Shown piece by piece: positions 24,554 through 31,376 of a stretch of DNA of 35,925 nucleotides (the first letter of the stretch is position 1; the number at the start of each line of letters is the position of its first letter). Below the pieces are notes generated by a model. That model saw only the letters and a program-made list of their open reading frames with translations. It was not told the DNA's origin and ran no database searches. The position numbers and the translations under genes are program-made. Origin of the DNA: a virus; the IMG/VR virus record IMGVR_UViG_3300049893_003853, positions 1-35,925 of that record. One strand, written 5' to 3'.

Positions 24554-27500
24554 ATGGCAAACCGTTACTGGGTCGGTGGAAATGGAACATGGAATGCAAG
24601 CAACACCACAAACTGGTCTGCCTCTGACGGTGGAACAGGTGGTGCCTCCATCCCTACTTCCTCTGATAGTGTTTTCTTCACCAACCTTTCTTCCACTGCA
24701 AATGCGGCGTATACAGTAACGCTTGGAGCATCTCAGCCATGTCTTGACTTCAACATGGCAGGTCCAGGGGCATCAAATGCTGTAACGTTTGCTGGGGCGC
24801 AAACACTAAATATCTATGGAAATTTTTCTATTACAGGAAGTGCAACAGAAGTTTTATGGACACATACTGGAACGATAAGTTTTCAAAGTACACTTACAAC
24901 AGACAAAACAATTGCTTCTAACGGAGTTGTATTGCCAAAGATTCTTCTTGCAGATACAAACGGGAAAAGAATGCTTTCTGATAACCTGACACTTAATGGT
25001 TCATCTGCTTTTCAAATAAATGGAGGGATATTTGACCCAAATGGTAAAAAGGTGAAATTGACAAATACTCTTGCAACAATAACTTCAAACGTTCCAGTTA
25101 CATTTTATGATCTTGAAATAGCACCAGCTACTCCTAGTAAAGGTTCATATTTTAGCATTGGAACTTATAAAATTACAGTTACAAATACATTAACTATAAA
25201 TGGTGGAACAAACCAATATGATCGTGTTTTAGTTCAAAGTGTTACTCCTGGACTAGAATGTGAAATTTCTGCTGGAATCACAGCTATAAATAATACCGAC
25301 TTTAGGCTTGTCCGTGCGTCTGGAGCTGCAGGTTGGGATTTATCATCCGCAACAGGGTATTCCGGTGACTGCGGTGGAAACACTGGTATTACTTTTACTA
25401 CACCGTCAGATCAGCATTTTACAAACGTAAATGGAGGAACGTGGTCGACAGTAGCAAACTGGACTTCTCGCATACCACTCCCACAAGATAATGTTATTAT
25501 TGATACGGCATTTGGTACATCAAAAACAATAACTTTGGATGTTCCAAGAGCCGGAAAGGATATAGATTTTTCTGGAGCAACTTGGACAACTGGACTTACG
25601 CTTTCTGTTTCTCTTGGGTCTACTGTCTCACTATATGGATCGATAAAATTAAAGACTGGGATGACGGTTTCAGGGAGTGACACTGTATCACCATCAGGAT
25701 TATCGAGTCATACAATTGATACCCAGGGAGTTACCATGCCTGCAAATATGAACGTAAACATAAATACGCCTTCTGGGACATATTCTCTGGCAAACCATTA
25801 TACTTCTCTATCAGCGTTTGTCGTCAATGCTGGAACATTTAAAACGTTGACATATAATCTCACTTGTACGGCGTTTTCAGCATCGCTGAGTTCAACATAT
25901 ATTGCTATAACATTGGATTTCGGAAGCGGAACCCACACAATGACGGCAGCATCAACAGCATTCAACGTATCAAATACATCAAAATATGTCACTGTCATAC
26001 CGGGAACTTCTTCCATAAAATTTACAGATTCAACCAACTCAACACTTACATTCAACTGTGTCAAGAAACTCTACAATGTAAGTTTTGAAAGAGGAACAAG
26101 CACTGGGCAGATTGCTATATCGAACGGGTTTGTTTGTAATAGTTTCCAAGATATAGGAACGGCTGCTCACACCATAACGCTTCCGTCAACAGCCTGTATG
26201 TTTAACTCGTTCAGTGTTTCCGGCACTTCTGGGAACGTAAAGACACTTTCTGGAGCTGGAGCAACGACACCATCGCATCTATTGTGTAAAAGCGGGACGA
26301 TTACTCTCGATTATGTGACAGTCACAAATCTCGTAGTTGGTGGAGGAGCAACTTGGAACTTAGGAACTGGAGCAACGGTAAGCACTGGAAACTACTTTGG
26401 AACTGGTTTTGGTTTTGCAAACGCAACCGACGCGCAGAAAAAGAGATATTGGGTTCCTGGCGGAACCGGAAACTGGAACAGCACGACCAACTGGTCTACT
26501 TCATCAGGAGGAGCATCCGGTGCGTCTGTCCCAGTCGGTGAGTCGGTATATTTTGATGCAAACTCTGGTTCTGGAACCTCCACCATAAATGCGTCTTCAA
26601 CGTGTGGAAACCTAGATTGCACTGGATTTACTGGAACACTGGCTGGATCTTCACAGATTCAGGTATATGGGAGTTTCAAATTATCATCTGGAATGACCTA
26701 TTCCCACACGGGAGCCGTATATTTTTATAGGTCCGGATCTAGTAAGACCATAGATATGTCAGGAAAGACAAAAACATCGGGTGTAATGTATTTTAATGGT
26801 ATTGACGATATGAATCTGAACATACCCTATGAAAATGGATTCGGAGATACATATACACTGAGTTCTGATATAAACACAATTGATGCCACCGGAATTTCTC
26901 ATCTATCCGGTACAATAAACGCAAACGGATACAACGTAAATGCAATGGCATTTTCACATACCCAGGCAGGATATCCTAGAATGCTCTATATGGGTTCTGG
27001 AACTTGGGATATGAATGGATCTTCAAGTCCTTGGTCATATTTTGGAAGCTTTACGTTTGTATATCCACAAACTTCAACTCTTAAATTTTCCGATAAAACA
27101 TCGACAACTTCTAGAAACGTGTTTTTTGGTGATTATGAACTTAATAATCTATGGTTTGACTGTTCTGCGCCAATAAGTATCAACCCATCAACAACAGGTA
27201 CATGCTTAAAGTGCAAAGATTTCCGTTGTGACCTACTTGGTTCGCAATTTACTTTCAGCCCTGGAATGTGGGTGTATTTCAATACATTCTCTATCCCAAG
27301 TACCGTTGGTAAAAAGACTTCACTGCAGTGTTCGTCAACTGGAAACTACGTCTACTTTGTACCCAGAAACGGGAGTTTCTCTATAAATGGTGTTATACTC
27401 ACGGGAATATATGTAATAGGAACCGGGTTTGCTGGAAATAATTCAGGGCCAAATTCACTTTTTGATTCCAAAAATATCATACTTTCGACACCATCTTCCG

Positions 27501-27724
27501 TTGTGTCCGGTGTAGTTTCAAATTCTGGTTCTCCCGTCAGCGGAGCCATTGTGAAACTTATACGTCAGGAAGATGATTATATAATTGGAGAGACAACTAC
27601 AAATGGAAGCGGCGTTTACTCCTTCTATGCCGATCCATCGAAAAAGTACCACGTCGCTGTGGAATATGAAAATGGCGGAACAAAGTACAATGCAAAAAGC
27701 CTTTGGGATGTAACCCCAGCATAA
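24554..27724 (+). CDS. giant repetitive adhesin / tail fibre, 1056 aa
   Basis: Three related modules start with a Trp-rich motif: RYWVGGNGTWNASNTTNWSA at residue 4, GGTWSTVANWTSRIPLPQDN near residue 293 and RYWVPGGTGNWNSTTNWST at residue 631. Each is followed by long Thr/Ser/Asn-rich stretches with regular strands, consistent with beta-solenoid or right-handed repeats. The last 70 residues look like a carboxypeptidase-regulatory (CarboxypepD_reg) type beta sandwich (SGVVSNSGSPVSGAIVKLIR, then NGSGVYSFYADPSKKYHVAV). From about 24800 the gene is visibly AT-richer than the virion genes to its left. Probably the main host-surface adhesin. Confidence 0.75.
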   Translation: MANRYWVGGNGTWNASNTTNWSASDGGTGGASIPTSSDSVFFTNLSSTANAAYTVTLGASQPCLDFNMAGPGASNAVTFAGAQTLNIYGNFSITGSATEVLWTHTGTISFQSTLTTDKTIASNGVVLPKILLADTNGKRMLSDNLTLNGSSAFQINGGIFDPNGKKVKLTNTLATITSNVPVTFYDLEIAPATPSKGSYFSIGTYKITVTNTLTINGGTNQYDRVLVQSVTPGLECEISAGITAINNTDFRLVRASGAAGWDLSSATGYSGDCGGNTGITFTTPSDQHFTNVNGGTWSTVANWTSRIPLPQDNVIIDTAFGTSKTITLDVPRAGKDIDFSGATWTTGLTLSVSLGSTVSLYGSIKLKTGMTVSGSDTVSPSGLSSHTIDTQGVTMPANMNVNINTPSGTYSLANHYTSLSAFVVNAGTFKTLTYNLTCTAFSASLSSTYIAITLDFGSGTHTMTAASTAFNVSNTSKYVTVIPGTSSIKFTDSTNSTLTFNCVKKLYNVSFERGTSTGQIAISNGFVCNSFQDIGTAAHTITLPSTACMFNSFSVSGTSGNVKTLSGAGATTPSHLLCKSGTITLDYVTVTNLVVGGGATWNLGTGATVSTGNYFGTGFGFANATDAQKKRYWVPGGTGNWNSTTNWSTSSGGASGASVPVGESVYFDANSGSGTSTINASSTCGNLDCTGFTGTLAGSSQIQVYGSFKLSSGMTYSHTGAVYFYRSGSSKTIDMSGKTKTSGVMYFNGIDDMNLNIPYENGFGDTYTLSSDINTIDATGISHLSGTINANGYNVNAMAFSHTQAGYPRMLYMGSGTWDMNGSSSPWSYFGSFTFVYPQTSTLKFSDKTSTTSRNVFFGDYELNNLWFDCSAPISINPSTTGTCLKCKDFRCDLLGSQFTFSPGMWVYFNTFSIPSTVGKKTSLQCSSTGNYVYFVPRNGSFSINGVILTGIYVIGTGFAGNNSGPNSLFDSKNIILSTPSSVVSGVVSNSGSPVSGAIVKLIRQEDDYIIGETTTNGSGVYSFYADPSKKYHVAVEYENGGTKYNAKSLWDVTPA

Positions 27725-27725
27725 T

Positions 27726-27869
27726 ATGGGATATACACCACCCTCTGGGAACGCAGCCAACTTCGAACTTACTACTTTCACTCCACCAACTGGGAATGCA
27801 GTAAACTTTGATTTTGGTGGCACACCAGTTACCGAGAATACAAGCAACTTCTTTCTATTTTTTAATTAA
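27726..27869 (+). CDS. short tail-associated peptide with YTPPSGNAxNF repeats, 47 aa
   Basis: ATG 27726 is one base after the adhesin stop. The peptide repeats GYTPPSGNAANFEL and FTPPTGNAVNFDF, the YxPPxGxAVNF repeat found in many phage tail proteins. It may be a detached C-terminal piece or a small partner of the adhesin. Confidence 0.6.
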   Translation: MGYTPPSGNAANFELTTFTPPTGNAVNFDFGGTPVTENTSNFFLFFN

Positions 27870-27874
27870 AGAAT

Positions 27875-28027
27875 ATGTTTGAATTCTTTACTGCTGAGAT
27901 AACTCTTGAAGAGTCTACGCTACAACTTTTGTTGCAGCCAGTTCCTACCATAGAACAAGTCCTGTCAGAATACGAACAAGCAGGACTACCAGAACTGGGG
28001 AAGCAATTGACCGATCTTTTCCAATAG
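27875..28027 (+). CDS. small acidic hypothetical protein, 50 aa
   Basis: ATG 27875 to TAG 28025-28027. Amphipathic and acidic (EFFTAEITLEESTLQLLLQP), followed by a Pro turn and a second helix. Spacing of 5 bases from the preceding gene supports it. No family recognised. Confidence 0.5.
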   Translation: MFEFFTAEITLEESTLQLLLQPVPTIEQVLSEYEQAGLPELGKQLTDLFQ

Positions 28028-28077
28028 GTTTGCCATAAATCGGGGAATCGGTACATTTTGTCTGTAACTTCTTTTTT

Positions 28078-28371
28078 ATGCTCATCACTGTCCCTTCTGC
28101 CGCTACGGCAACCCTGAACAGCCTTATGACGGAAGCACAGCGCACTGCTGCTGCAAACTCCATCATCAAGCAAGATGGACGCTATAACGTCCGTATCGCC
28201 AACACTGGTGCGAACATCGTCTACATTGAGATGGGAGCCGCTGCTGCCACAGCTTCTGGCACTCCGATCGCTGCTACCTCTGGTGTTTTGGAACTTACGA
28301 CAGAGAACCTGTCCAAGATCCAGCTCATCGCTGCTACGGGAGACACAGCAGTTCGGGTTTTGATTTCCTAA
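28078..28371 (+). CDS. small beta-rich structural protein, paralogue of the 21421 gene
   Basis: 97 residues that align end to end with the protein at 21421 (see that entry for the shared blocks), but with higher Ala content. The pair brackets the two long fibre genes, so they may be alternative caps, trimerisation elements or decoration subunits. The 50-base gap upstream contains TTGCCA (28030-28035) and TACATT (28052-28057) at 16-base spacing, a weak promoter-like pair. Confidence 0.65.
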   Translation: MLITVPSAATATLNSLMTEAQRTAAANSIIKQDGRYNVRIANTGANIVYIEMGAAAATASGTPIAATSGVLELTTENLSKIQLIAATGDTAVRVLIS

Positions 28372-28381
28372 ATTAAAAACT

Positions 28382-28642
28382 ATGCTTCCATTTATCCGGG
28401 TCTGGATAGACAAGGGGTATATTCCAGCATGGTTTGGTCGCTTGTTGGAGTCACTCTTTTATGGAGTATGTATTTCTGTGTGCATCTATGCACAGGAAAT
28501 CTTCTCTGGAAATATAGTGTTTTCCTGGAAGATGCTTTTTGTGGTAATAGGCACGGCTCTTTCTTCCGGTGCGTCAAAATTTTTCCGTGATATTCAAGTA
28601 AAACTTGAAGAGAAGAAATTTGTTGCCAAAATCCAGAAGTAA
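28382..28642 (+). CDS. two-TM membrane protein, candidate holin, 86 aa
   Basis: Two hydrophobic segments (about residues 21-38 and 46-62) and a basic charged C-terminal tail (FFRDIQVKLEEKKFVAKIQK), the layout of class II holins. It opens a cassette of small membrane or basic proteins that ends with a peptidase carrying a lysin-like tail (29881), supporting a lysis role. No specific holin family recognised. Confidence 0.55.
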   Translation: MLPFIRVWIDKGYIPAWFGRLLESLFYGVCISVCIYAQEIFSGNIVFSWKMLFVVIGTALSSGASKFFRDIQVKLEEKKFVAKIQK

Positions 28643-28650
28643 TTTATACT
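28623..28650 (+). promoter_or_regulatory. sigma70-type promoter
   Basis: TTGCCA (28623-28628) and TATACT (28645-28650), each 5 of 6 consensus bases, with a 16-base spacer. It overlaps the end of the holin-like gene and precedes the start at 28670 by about 20 bases. Confidence 0.55.
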
Positions 28651-28669
28651 GCCAATATAAATCACTCCT

Positions 28670-28795
28670 ATGGAATGCAAGAAAGGAAAATTGATGAAGG
28701 CTCCGGCTCGAAAGTTAATGCGGGCACCAGTCCGTGTTCTACGCTCGATGTCCGCTAAGCCTCTCGCTCGTGCGCAAAAAAAGACGTTACGCTAA
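28670..28795 (+). CDS. very basic 41-aa peptide
   Basis: ATG 28670 to TAA 28793-28795. About a third of residues are Lys or Arg, arranged with small residues and Leu (LMKAPARKLMRAPVRVLRSM). It could bind nucleic acid or membrane. It follows a good promoter and lies 4 bases before the next gene. Function unknown. Confidence 0.5.
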   Translation: MECKKGKLMKAPARKLMRAPVRVLRSMSAKPLARAQKKTLR

Positions 28796-28799
28796 AAAT

Positions 28800-29069
28800 A
28801 TGGGAAGCGACGTACGAAAATTTTCTGTTCCTGCCACAATTGCAGTAGCCGTTGCTGCCGCATTTTTTGGTTGGGGTGTTACTTGGGCACAGCAAACTGG
28901 ACGTGTAGACAGTCTTGAAAAAGATGTTATCGACATGAAAACAACAATTGCAAGCCTTGCCGATATAAAGACTGGGTTTGCACTTTTACAACAGAAGGTG
29001 CAGAATCAAACAGAAGCCCTGAGGACGAACACAGAAAAGATCGACGCACTCACGGCTATGGTAAAATAA
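28800..29069 (+). CDS. membrane-anchored coiled-coil protein (XhlA-like layout), 89 aa
   Basis: ATG 28800 chosen 4 bases after the previous stop (the frame is open from 28734). One TM helix at about residues 9-30, then a coiled coil (RVDSLEKDVIDMKTTIASLA, TEALRTNTEKIDALTAM). This order is like XhlA-type lysis accessory proteins or an inner-membrane spanin, though spanins usually have a longer helix. Placement in the lysis cassette supports that group. Confidence 0.6.
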   Translation: MGSDVRKFSVPATIAVAVAAAFFGWGVTWAQQTGRVDSLEKDVIDMKTTIASLADIKTGFALLQQKVQNQTEALRTNTEKIDALTAMVK

Positions 29070-29101
29070 TTCAAAATATGCCATGTGATAACTGCAATTT
29101 G

Positions 29102-29130
29102 AAGCTCCCCTGTCCGAAGGAGCTTTTTTT
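29102..29130 (+). terminator. rho-independent terminator
   Basis: AAGCTCC (29102-29108) pairs with GGAGCTT (29119-29125) around a 10-base loop, and the T run extends 29124-29130. It lies inside the first 18 codons of the open frame that starts at ATG 29078, which is why I place the gene start at 29159. Confidence 0.78.
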
Positions 29131-29158
29131 GCGCTCAGGTAGTGTCAAGGATCAGCGA

Positions 29159-29371
29159 ATGCGGGTACAGATAAGGGTGTTTGAGATACTTACACACGAA
29201 ATAGACGGAACTAGCGTACGAGCTACTCTAGAAGAACAGAACATTGCCCTGTCTCGAGTTGCCGAGGAGTTTGCACCAATCTACGAAAATGGTGTTCGTT
29301 GCCCGCTCAAAATAGCTGAAAAGATAGAGGGTATTTTATTAGAAGAAGTTATGCAAAAATTATCAAAATAA
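29159..29371 (+). CDS. hypothetical helical protein, 70 aa
   Basis: ATG 29159 has the best SD of the window (AAGGA at 29147-29151, 7 bases upstream) and lies after a terminator. The longer frame from 29078 would translate the terminator and adds a Cys-rich CDNCNLKLPCPKE segment; I consider it less likely but not excluded. The protein is acidic and helical (SRVAEEFAPIYENG, AEKIEGILLEEVMQKLSK). No family recognised. Confidence 0.5.
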   Translation: MRVQIRVFEILTHEIDGTSVRATLEEQNIALSRVAEEFAPIYENGVRCPLKIAEKIEGILLEEVMQKLSK

Positions 29372-29372
29372 T

Positions 29373-29405
29373 TTGACACTCAATATATAAGTGTTATCGT
29401 ATACT
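29373..29405 (+). promoter_or_regulatory. candidate promoter with perfect -35
   Basis: TTGACA at 29373-29378. The -10 could be TATCGT (29395-29400, 16-base spacer) or TATACT (29400-29405, spacer too long at 21). It lies in the 61-base gap before the start at 29433. Confidence 0.4.
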
Positions 29406-29432
29406 TGCCATCTATTCCTAACCAATCCATAT

Positions 29433-29642
29433 ATGGCCATCGAATTAGTAGACTTGAACAAGGTAACACTTGGCGTCACAGAGCTTGTACAAATAGCCAA
29501 GTTTGAGGCTCGATTTGCAGCACGACAAGGAACAAAGAACCTACAGAACAGGACACAGGTTGCAGTCTTAGATGCTATAACAAGAATGCATAATTCTGGT
29601 ACCGAAATTCCATCTATTCCAGGAGCAGAAGGAGCACGATAA
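29433..29642 (+). CDS. small helical protein, 69 aa
   Basis: ATG 29433 preferred over the upstream in-frame start at 29391, which falls on promoter-like sequence. Helical, basic middle (KFEARFAARQGTKNLQNRTQ) and a Gly/Pro-rich end (SGTEIPSIPGAEGAR). Function unknown. Confidence 0.55.
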   Translation: MAIELVDLNKVTLGVTELVQIAKFEARFAARQGTKNLQNRTQVAVLDAITRMHNSGTEIPSIPGAEGAR

Positions 29643-29651
29643 TATCTACTT

Positions 29652-29894
29652 ATGAAACTCCACACATTTTTTAAGACAGAGGACGGCCGTATTCTTCATG
29701 CCCTACCGAATGGACAAGAAGTAGTATATACTTCCTGTTTAGAAATAGCAGATAGATTCTCCTCTGTCGTTGCGCGTATTATAGCACGCTCCGATCTTAA
29801 AGAGGCTCGTGTGACTGAAGAGATAAACGGACGTGAGAGAGTGTTTGTGATAGAGCCATTCTCACATATACAAAAGCCGTATGGATCACAATAA
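29652..29894 (+). CDS. hypothetical protein, 80 aa
   Basis: Beta/alpha composition (HTFFKTEDGRILHALPNGQE, then a helix DRFSSVVARIIARS and strands RVTEEINGRERVFVIEP). It overlaps the peptidase gene by 14 bases, so the two are probably translationally coupled. No family recognised. Confidence 0.6.
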   Translation: MKLHTFFKTEDGRILHALPNGQEVVYTSCLEIADRFSSVVARIIARSDLKEARVTEEINGRERVFVIEPFSHIQKPYGSQ

Positions 29895-30759
29895 ATTTCA
29901 TAATATACAACCTGATGCCTGTATCGACCGTCCAGATTATAGGGACTGGAGGTCAGATGATATTTGTGGATCCGTTGTTGAGATACCGGAACGCGTGAAT
30001 CTCTGGGAAACTCCTATCTATAATCAAACACTAGATAAGTCCACCGAGTACGCATGTACTCTTTATGGCTTGACTCATTCTTCCAACGAGGAAAACTTTG
30101 AAGAATTTGTGAGGAATAAGCTCTCTGGACTCTTTTTCACCCCGAAAAATCCGAATTCATTTATAGACGCGGCGCAAAAAGCAGGGTGGTTCAACCCAAT
30201 CAAGGGTGGAGCCTTACAAGATGCCTTGAAATTCTTCCGTGATGATTTGAAACTCATCTCCGGTTGGGGGAGAATAACCTCATTCGAAGGTGTAAAACAG
30301 GCCCTAGCGCGTGGCAACACGGTCTATACGGGGTCGAACCAGGCAGATTGGACTACAACGGCCTCTACGGGCATTTTTACCCCCGCCACGTCGTCCTACG
30401 GACATGCCTTCATGTTCGATGGGTACGATGGTGACGAAATGGGAGACTTTCTCTGGCTCCGGAACTCCGGTGGGGTAACGTGGGGGTTGGCCGGTCGGTG
30501 CAAGCTCTACGTTGAGAACTTTAGAAACCTCTTTTCCGCGTATGAAGTGTTCGATCAATCAAGCGCAGATATTATTTCTAACTTCCGTAAGAAAATGGAC
30601 ACAGCTATTATCCAGGCATTGAAAGAAGCTGGTATTACCAACGGTGAGAGACCAAATGACAACGTGACCCGCCAAGAAACTTGGCTCATGTTGGGACGTA
30701 CACTCCAGAAACTTGACCCAGCTTTCTCCGAAAAGGTAAAAGGCTTGTTTAATAAGTAG
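29881..30759 (+). CDS. papain-like (C1) peptidase with SLH/endolysin-type tail, 292 aa
   Basis: Catalytic residues of the papain fold are visible: Cys59 (STEYACTLYG), His175 (SYGHAFMFDGYDG) and Asn195 (WLRNSGGVTWG). Between them is a domain of normal length for C1 peptidases. Residues about 242-278 carry KEAGITNGERPNDNVTRQET, the SLH-like tail found at the end of many phage endolysins (pattern GITNGxRPNDPATREE). A peptidase coupled to a wall- or S-layer-related tail at the end of the lysis cassette suggests a lysin that cuts an envelope protein, such as an S-layer, instead of glycan. It could instead act in virion entry. Ends in TAG, followed by a terminator. Confidence 0.75.
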   Translation: MDHNKFHNIQPDACIDRPDYRDWRSDDICGSVVEIPERVNLWETPIYNQTLDKSTEYACTLYGLTHSSNEENFEEFVRNKLSGLFFTPKNPNSFIDAAQKAGWFNPIKGGALQDALKFFRDDLKLISGWGRITSFEGVKQALARGNTVYTGSNQADWTTTASTGIFTPATSSYGHAFMFDGYDGDEMGDFLWLRNSGGVTWGLAGRCKLYVENFRNLFSAYEVFDQSSADIISNFRKKMDTAIIQALKEAGITNGERPNDNVTRQETWLMLGRTLQKLDPAFSEKVKGLFNK

Positions 30760-30782
30760 TTTGCTGATGCATGGCAAACTGG

Positions 30783-30805
30783 GCGGCCGAGCGGGCCGCT
30801 TTTTT
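30783..30805 (+). terminator. terminator of the late operon
   Basis: GCGGCC (30783-30788) pairs with GGCCGC (30794-30799) around GAGCG; six T follow (30800-30805). It lies 23 bases after the peptidase stop. Confidence 0.88.
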
Positions 30806-30897
30806 GGCGACGGCTTAAGCTGGCCTAAGCTGCCTATGTTTGGCTTACAGATGCGGAGCGCATTAAAAATGCCGACTTATTCCCAACTCGTGCCGCT

Positions 30898-30937
30898 TTT
30901 CTTTTTGACAAAAGTCGTGACATGAAACCGACAAAAT
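30898..30937 (+). repeat. control-region direct repeat, copy 1
   Basis: Begins TTTCTTTTTGACAA and continues with CGTGACATG and a CGACAAA segment. It shares about 40 bases with copy 2 (31032-31071), differing by a 1-base indel and scattered substitutions. Each copy holds two TGACA motifs. Possible sites for a regulator or initiator. Confidence 0.65.
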
Positions 30938-31031
30938 CCGAATCCCACCGAATTTTCCCGAATAGTTCAGACTGCGCCAGTTCTTCAATCCTGCACTGCT
31001 CCGGGGCTTTTTGTCCAGATTTGCGCCATAC

Positions 31032-31071
31032 TTTCTTTTTGACAATCCCGTGACATGGAACTGGCAAATTT
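31032..31071 (+). repeat. control-region direct repeat, copy 2
   Basis: Second copy of the unit at 30898, 134 bases downstream, beginning TTTCTTTTTGACAA followed by CGTGACATGGAAC. Both copies are followed by a CCCGAATA-type stretch (30957-30964; 31076-31082), so the similarity extends beyond the core. Confidence 0.65.
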
Positions 31072-31097
31072 GCTCCCGAATAATTTTTGAGTATTAT
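31070..31097 (+). promoter_or_regulatory. candidate promoter for a short RNA
   Basis: TTGCTC (31070-31075) and TATTAT (31092-31097) at 16-base spacing. The next feature downstream is a terminator at 31170-31193, giving a predicted transcript of about 90 nt with no gene. Confidence 0.35.
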
Positions 31098-31169
31098 GGT
31101 GGCGCATAGGGTTAGGAACACGCCGAGGCTATTATGCCATGCCCTGATGGGTAGCGTGACTCATGCAAG

Positions 31170-31193
31170 TCCCCGCTTCGGTGGGGATTTTTT
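31170..31193 (+). terminator. UUCG-tetraloop terminator
   Basis: TCCCCGC (31170-31176) pairs with GTGGGGA (31181-31187) around TTCG, closed by C-G; six T follow (31188-31193). Textbook intrinsic terminator. Nothing coding lies directly upstream, so it ends an RNA, not a gene, or isolates the next promoter. Confidence 0.9.
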
Positions 31194-31218
31194 CTTCTTT
31201 ACTTTTTGAAAAAGTGCG

Positions 31219-31224
31219 TATAAT
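31219..31224 (+). promoter_or_regulatory. perfect -10 box (TATAAT) of the leader before the initiator gene
   Basis: TATAAT preceded by GTGCG; the best -35-like hexamer is TTTACT (31198-31203, 15-base spacer). Predicted start of transcription is near A31231, which is the first base of a short ATG frame (31231-31290), so that frame would be leaderless. Confidence 0.5.
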
Positions 31225-31230
31225 CCCGGT

Positions 31231-31366
31231 ATGTCCCCGACCAATCGAAAGGTTGTGCGGGCTCTGACTTGCCGTAGCGGCCAGGTCTGAGCCCACCCAC
31301 CAGGGAGGGAGACAACAAACTAAACGCCCCGTTCATACAGCCGCTACTGTGTACGGGGCTTTTTTA
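31231..31366 (+). ncRNA. structured leader or small RNA with complementary hairpin loops
   Basis: Stem 1: GGGCTC (31259-31264) with GAGCCC (31289-31294), then GACTTG (31266-31271) with CAGGTC (31282-31287), loop region CCGTAGCGGC. Stem 2 is the terminator 31326-31359, whose loop is CCGCTA. The two loops are complementary: GTAGCGGC (31274-31281) is the exact reverse complement of GCCGCTAC (31340-31347). That allows a loop-loop contact or a switch between structures. A free-standing ~135-nt RNA or an attenuator for the replication operon both fit. The fold is by eye. Confidence 0.5.
31326..31365 (+). terminator. terminator/attenuator before the replication operon
   Basis: GCCCCGT (31326-31332) pairs with ACGGGGC (31353-31359); inner ACAG (31337-31340) pairs with CTGT (31347-31350). 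Six T follow (31360-31365). It ends 11 bases before ATG 31377, so transcripts must read through it for the initiator to be made from the upstream promoter. Confidence 0.82.
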
Positions 31367-31376
31367 ATTTTCACAT

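Larger units (their letters stand above)
30760..31376 (+). other. gene-free control region between late and early operons
   Basis: The only stretch over 300 bases without a convincing gene. It contains in order: the late-operon terminator (30783-30805), two diverged copies of a 40-base unit (30898 and 31032), a TATTAT box (31092-31097), a UUCG-loop terminator (31170-31193), a perfect TATAAT (31219-31224), a long hairpin (31259-31294) and a terminator (31326-31365), ending 11 bases before the initiator gene. Short open frames on the reverse strand (30834-31121, 30863-31045) run through the repeats and are not credible. Confidence 0.75.

Noticed and set aside
29078-29158. Longer N-terminus for the 29159 gene with a CxxC-like segment
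   Set aside because: The extension contains a strong terminator, and ATG 29159 has the best SD in the window; kept as a lower-probability alternative.
30837-31120. Forward frame in the control region that is long if TGA is read as an amino acid
   Set aside because: It needs three TGA codons to be sense, while no other gene uses TGA as sense, and it crosses the repeats and promoter-like sequence.
30834-31121. Reverse-strand frames (95 and 60 codons) in the control region
   Set aside because: They run through duplicated DNA units, would be the only genes on this strand, and overlap each other in different frames.
31104-31169. tRNA-like stretch before the UUCG terminator
   Set aside because: No acceptor stem pairing or TTC-type T loop can be drawn; not a tRNA.
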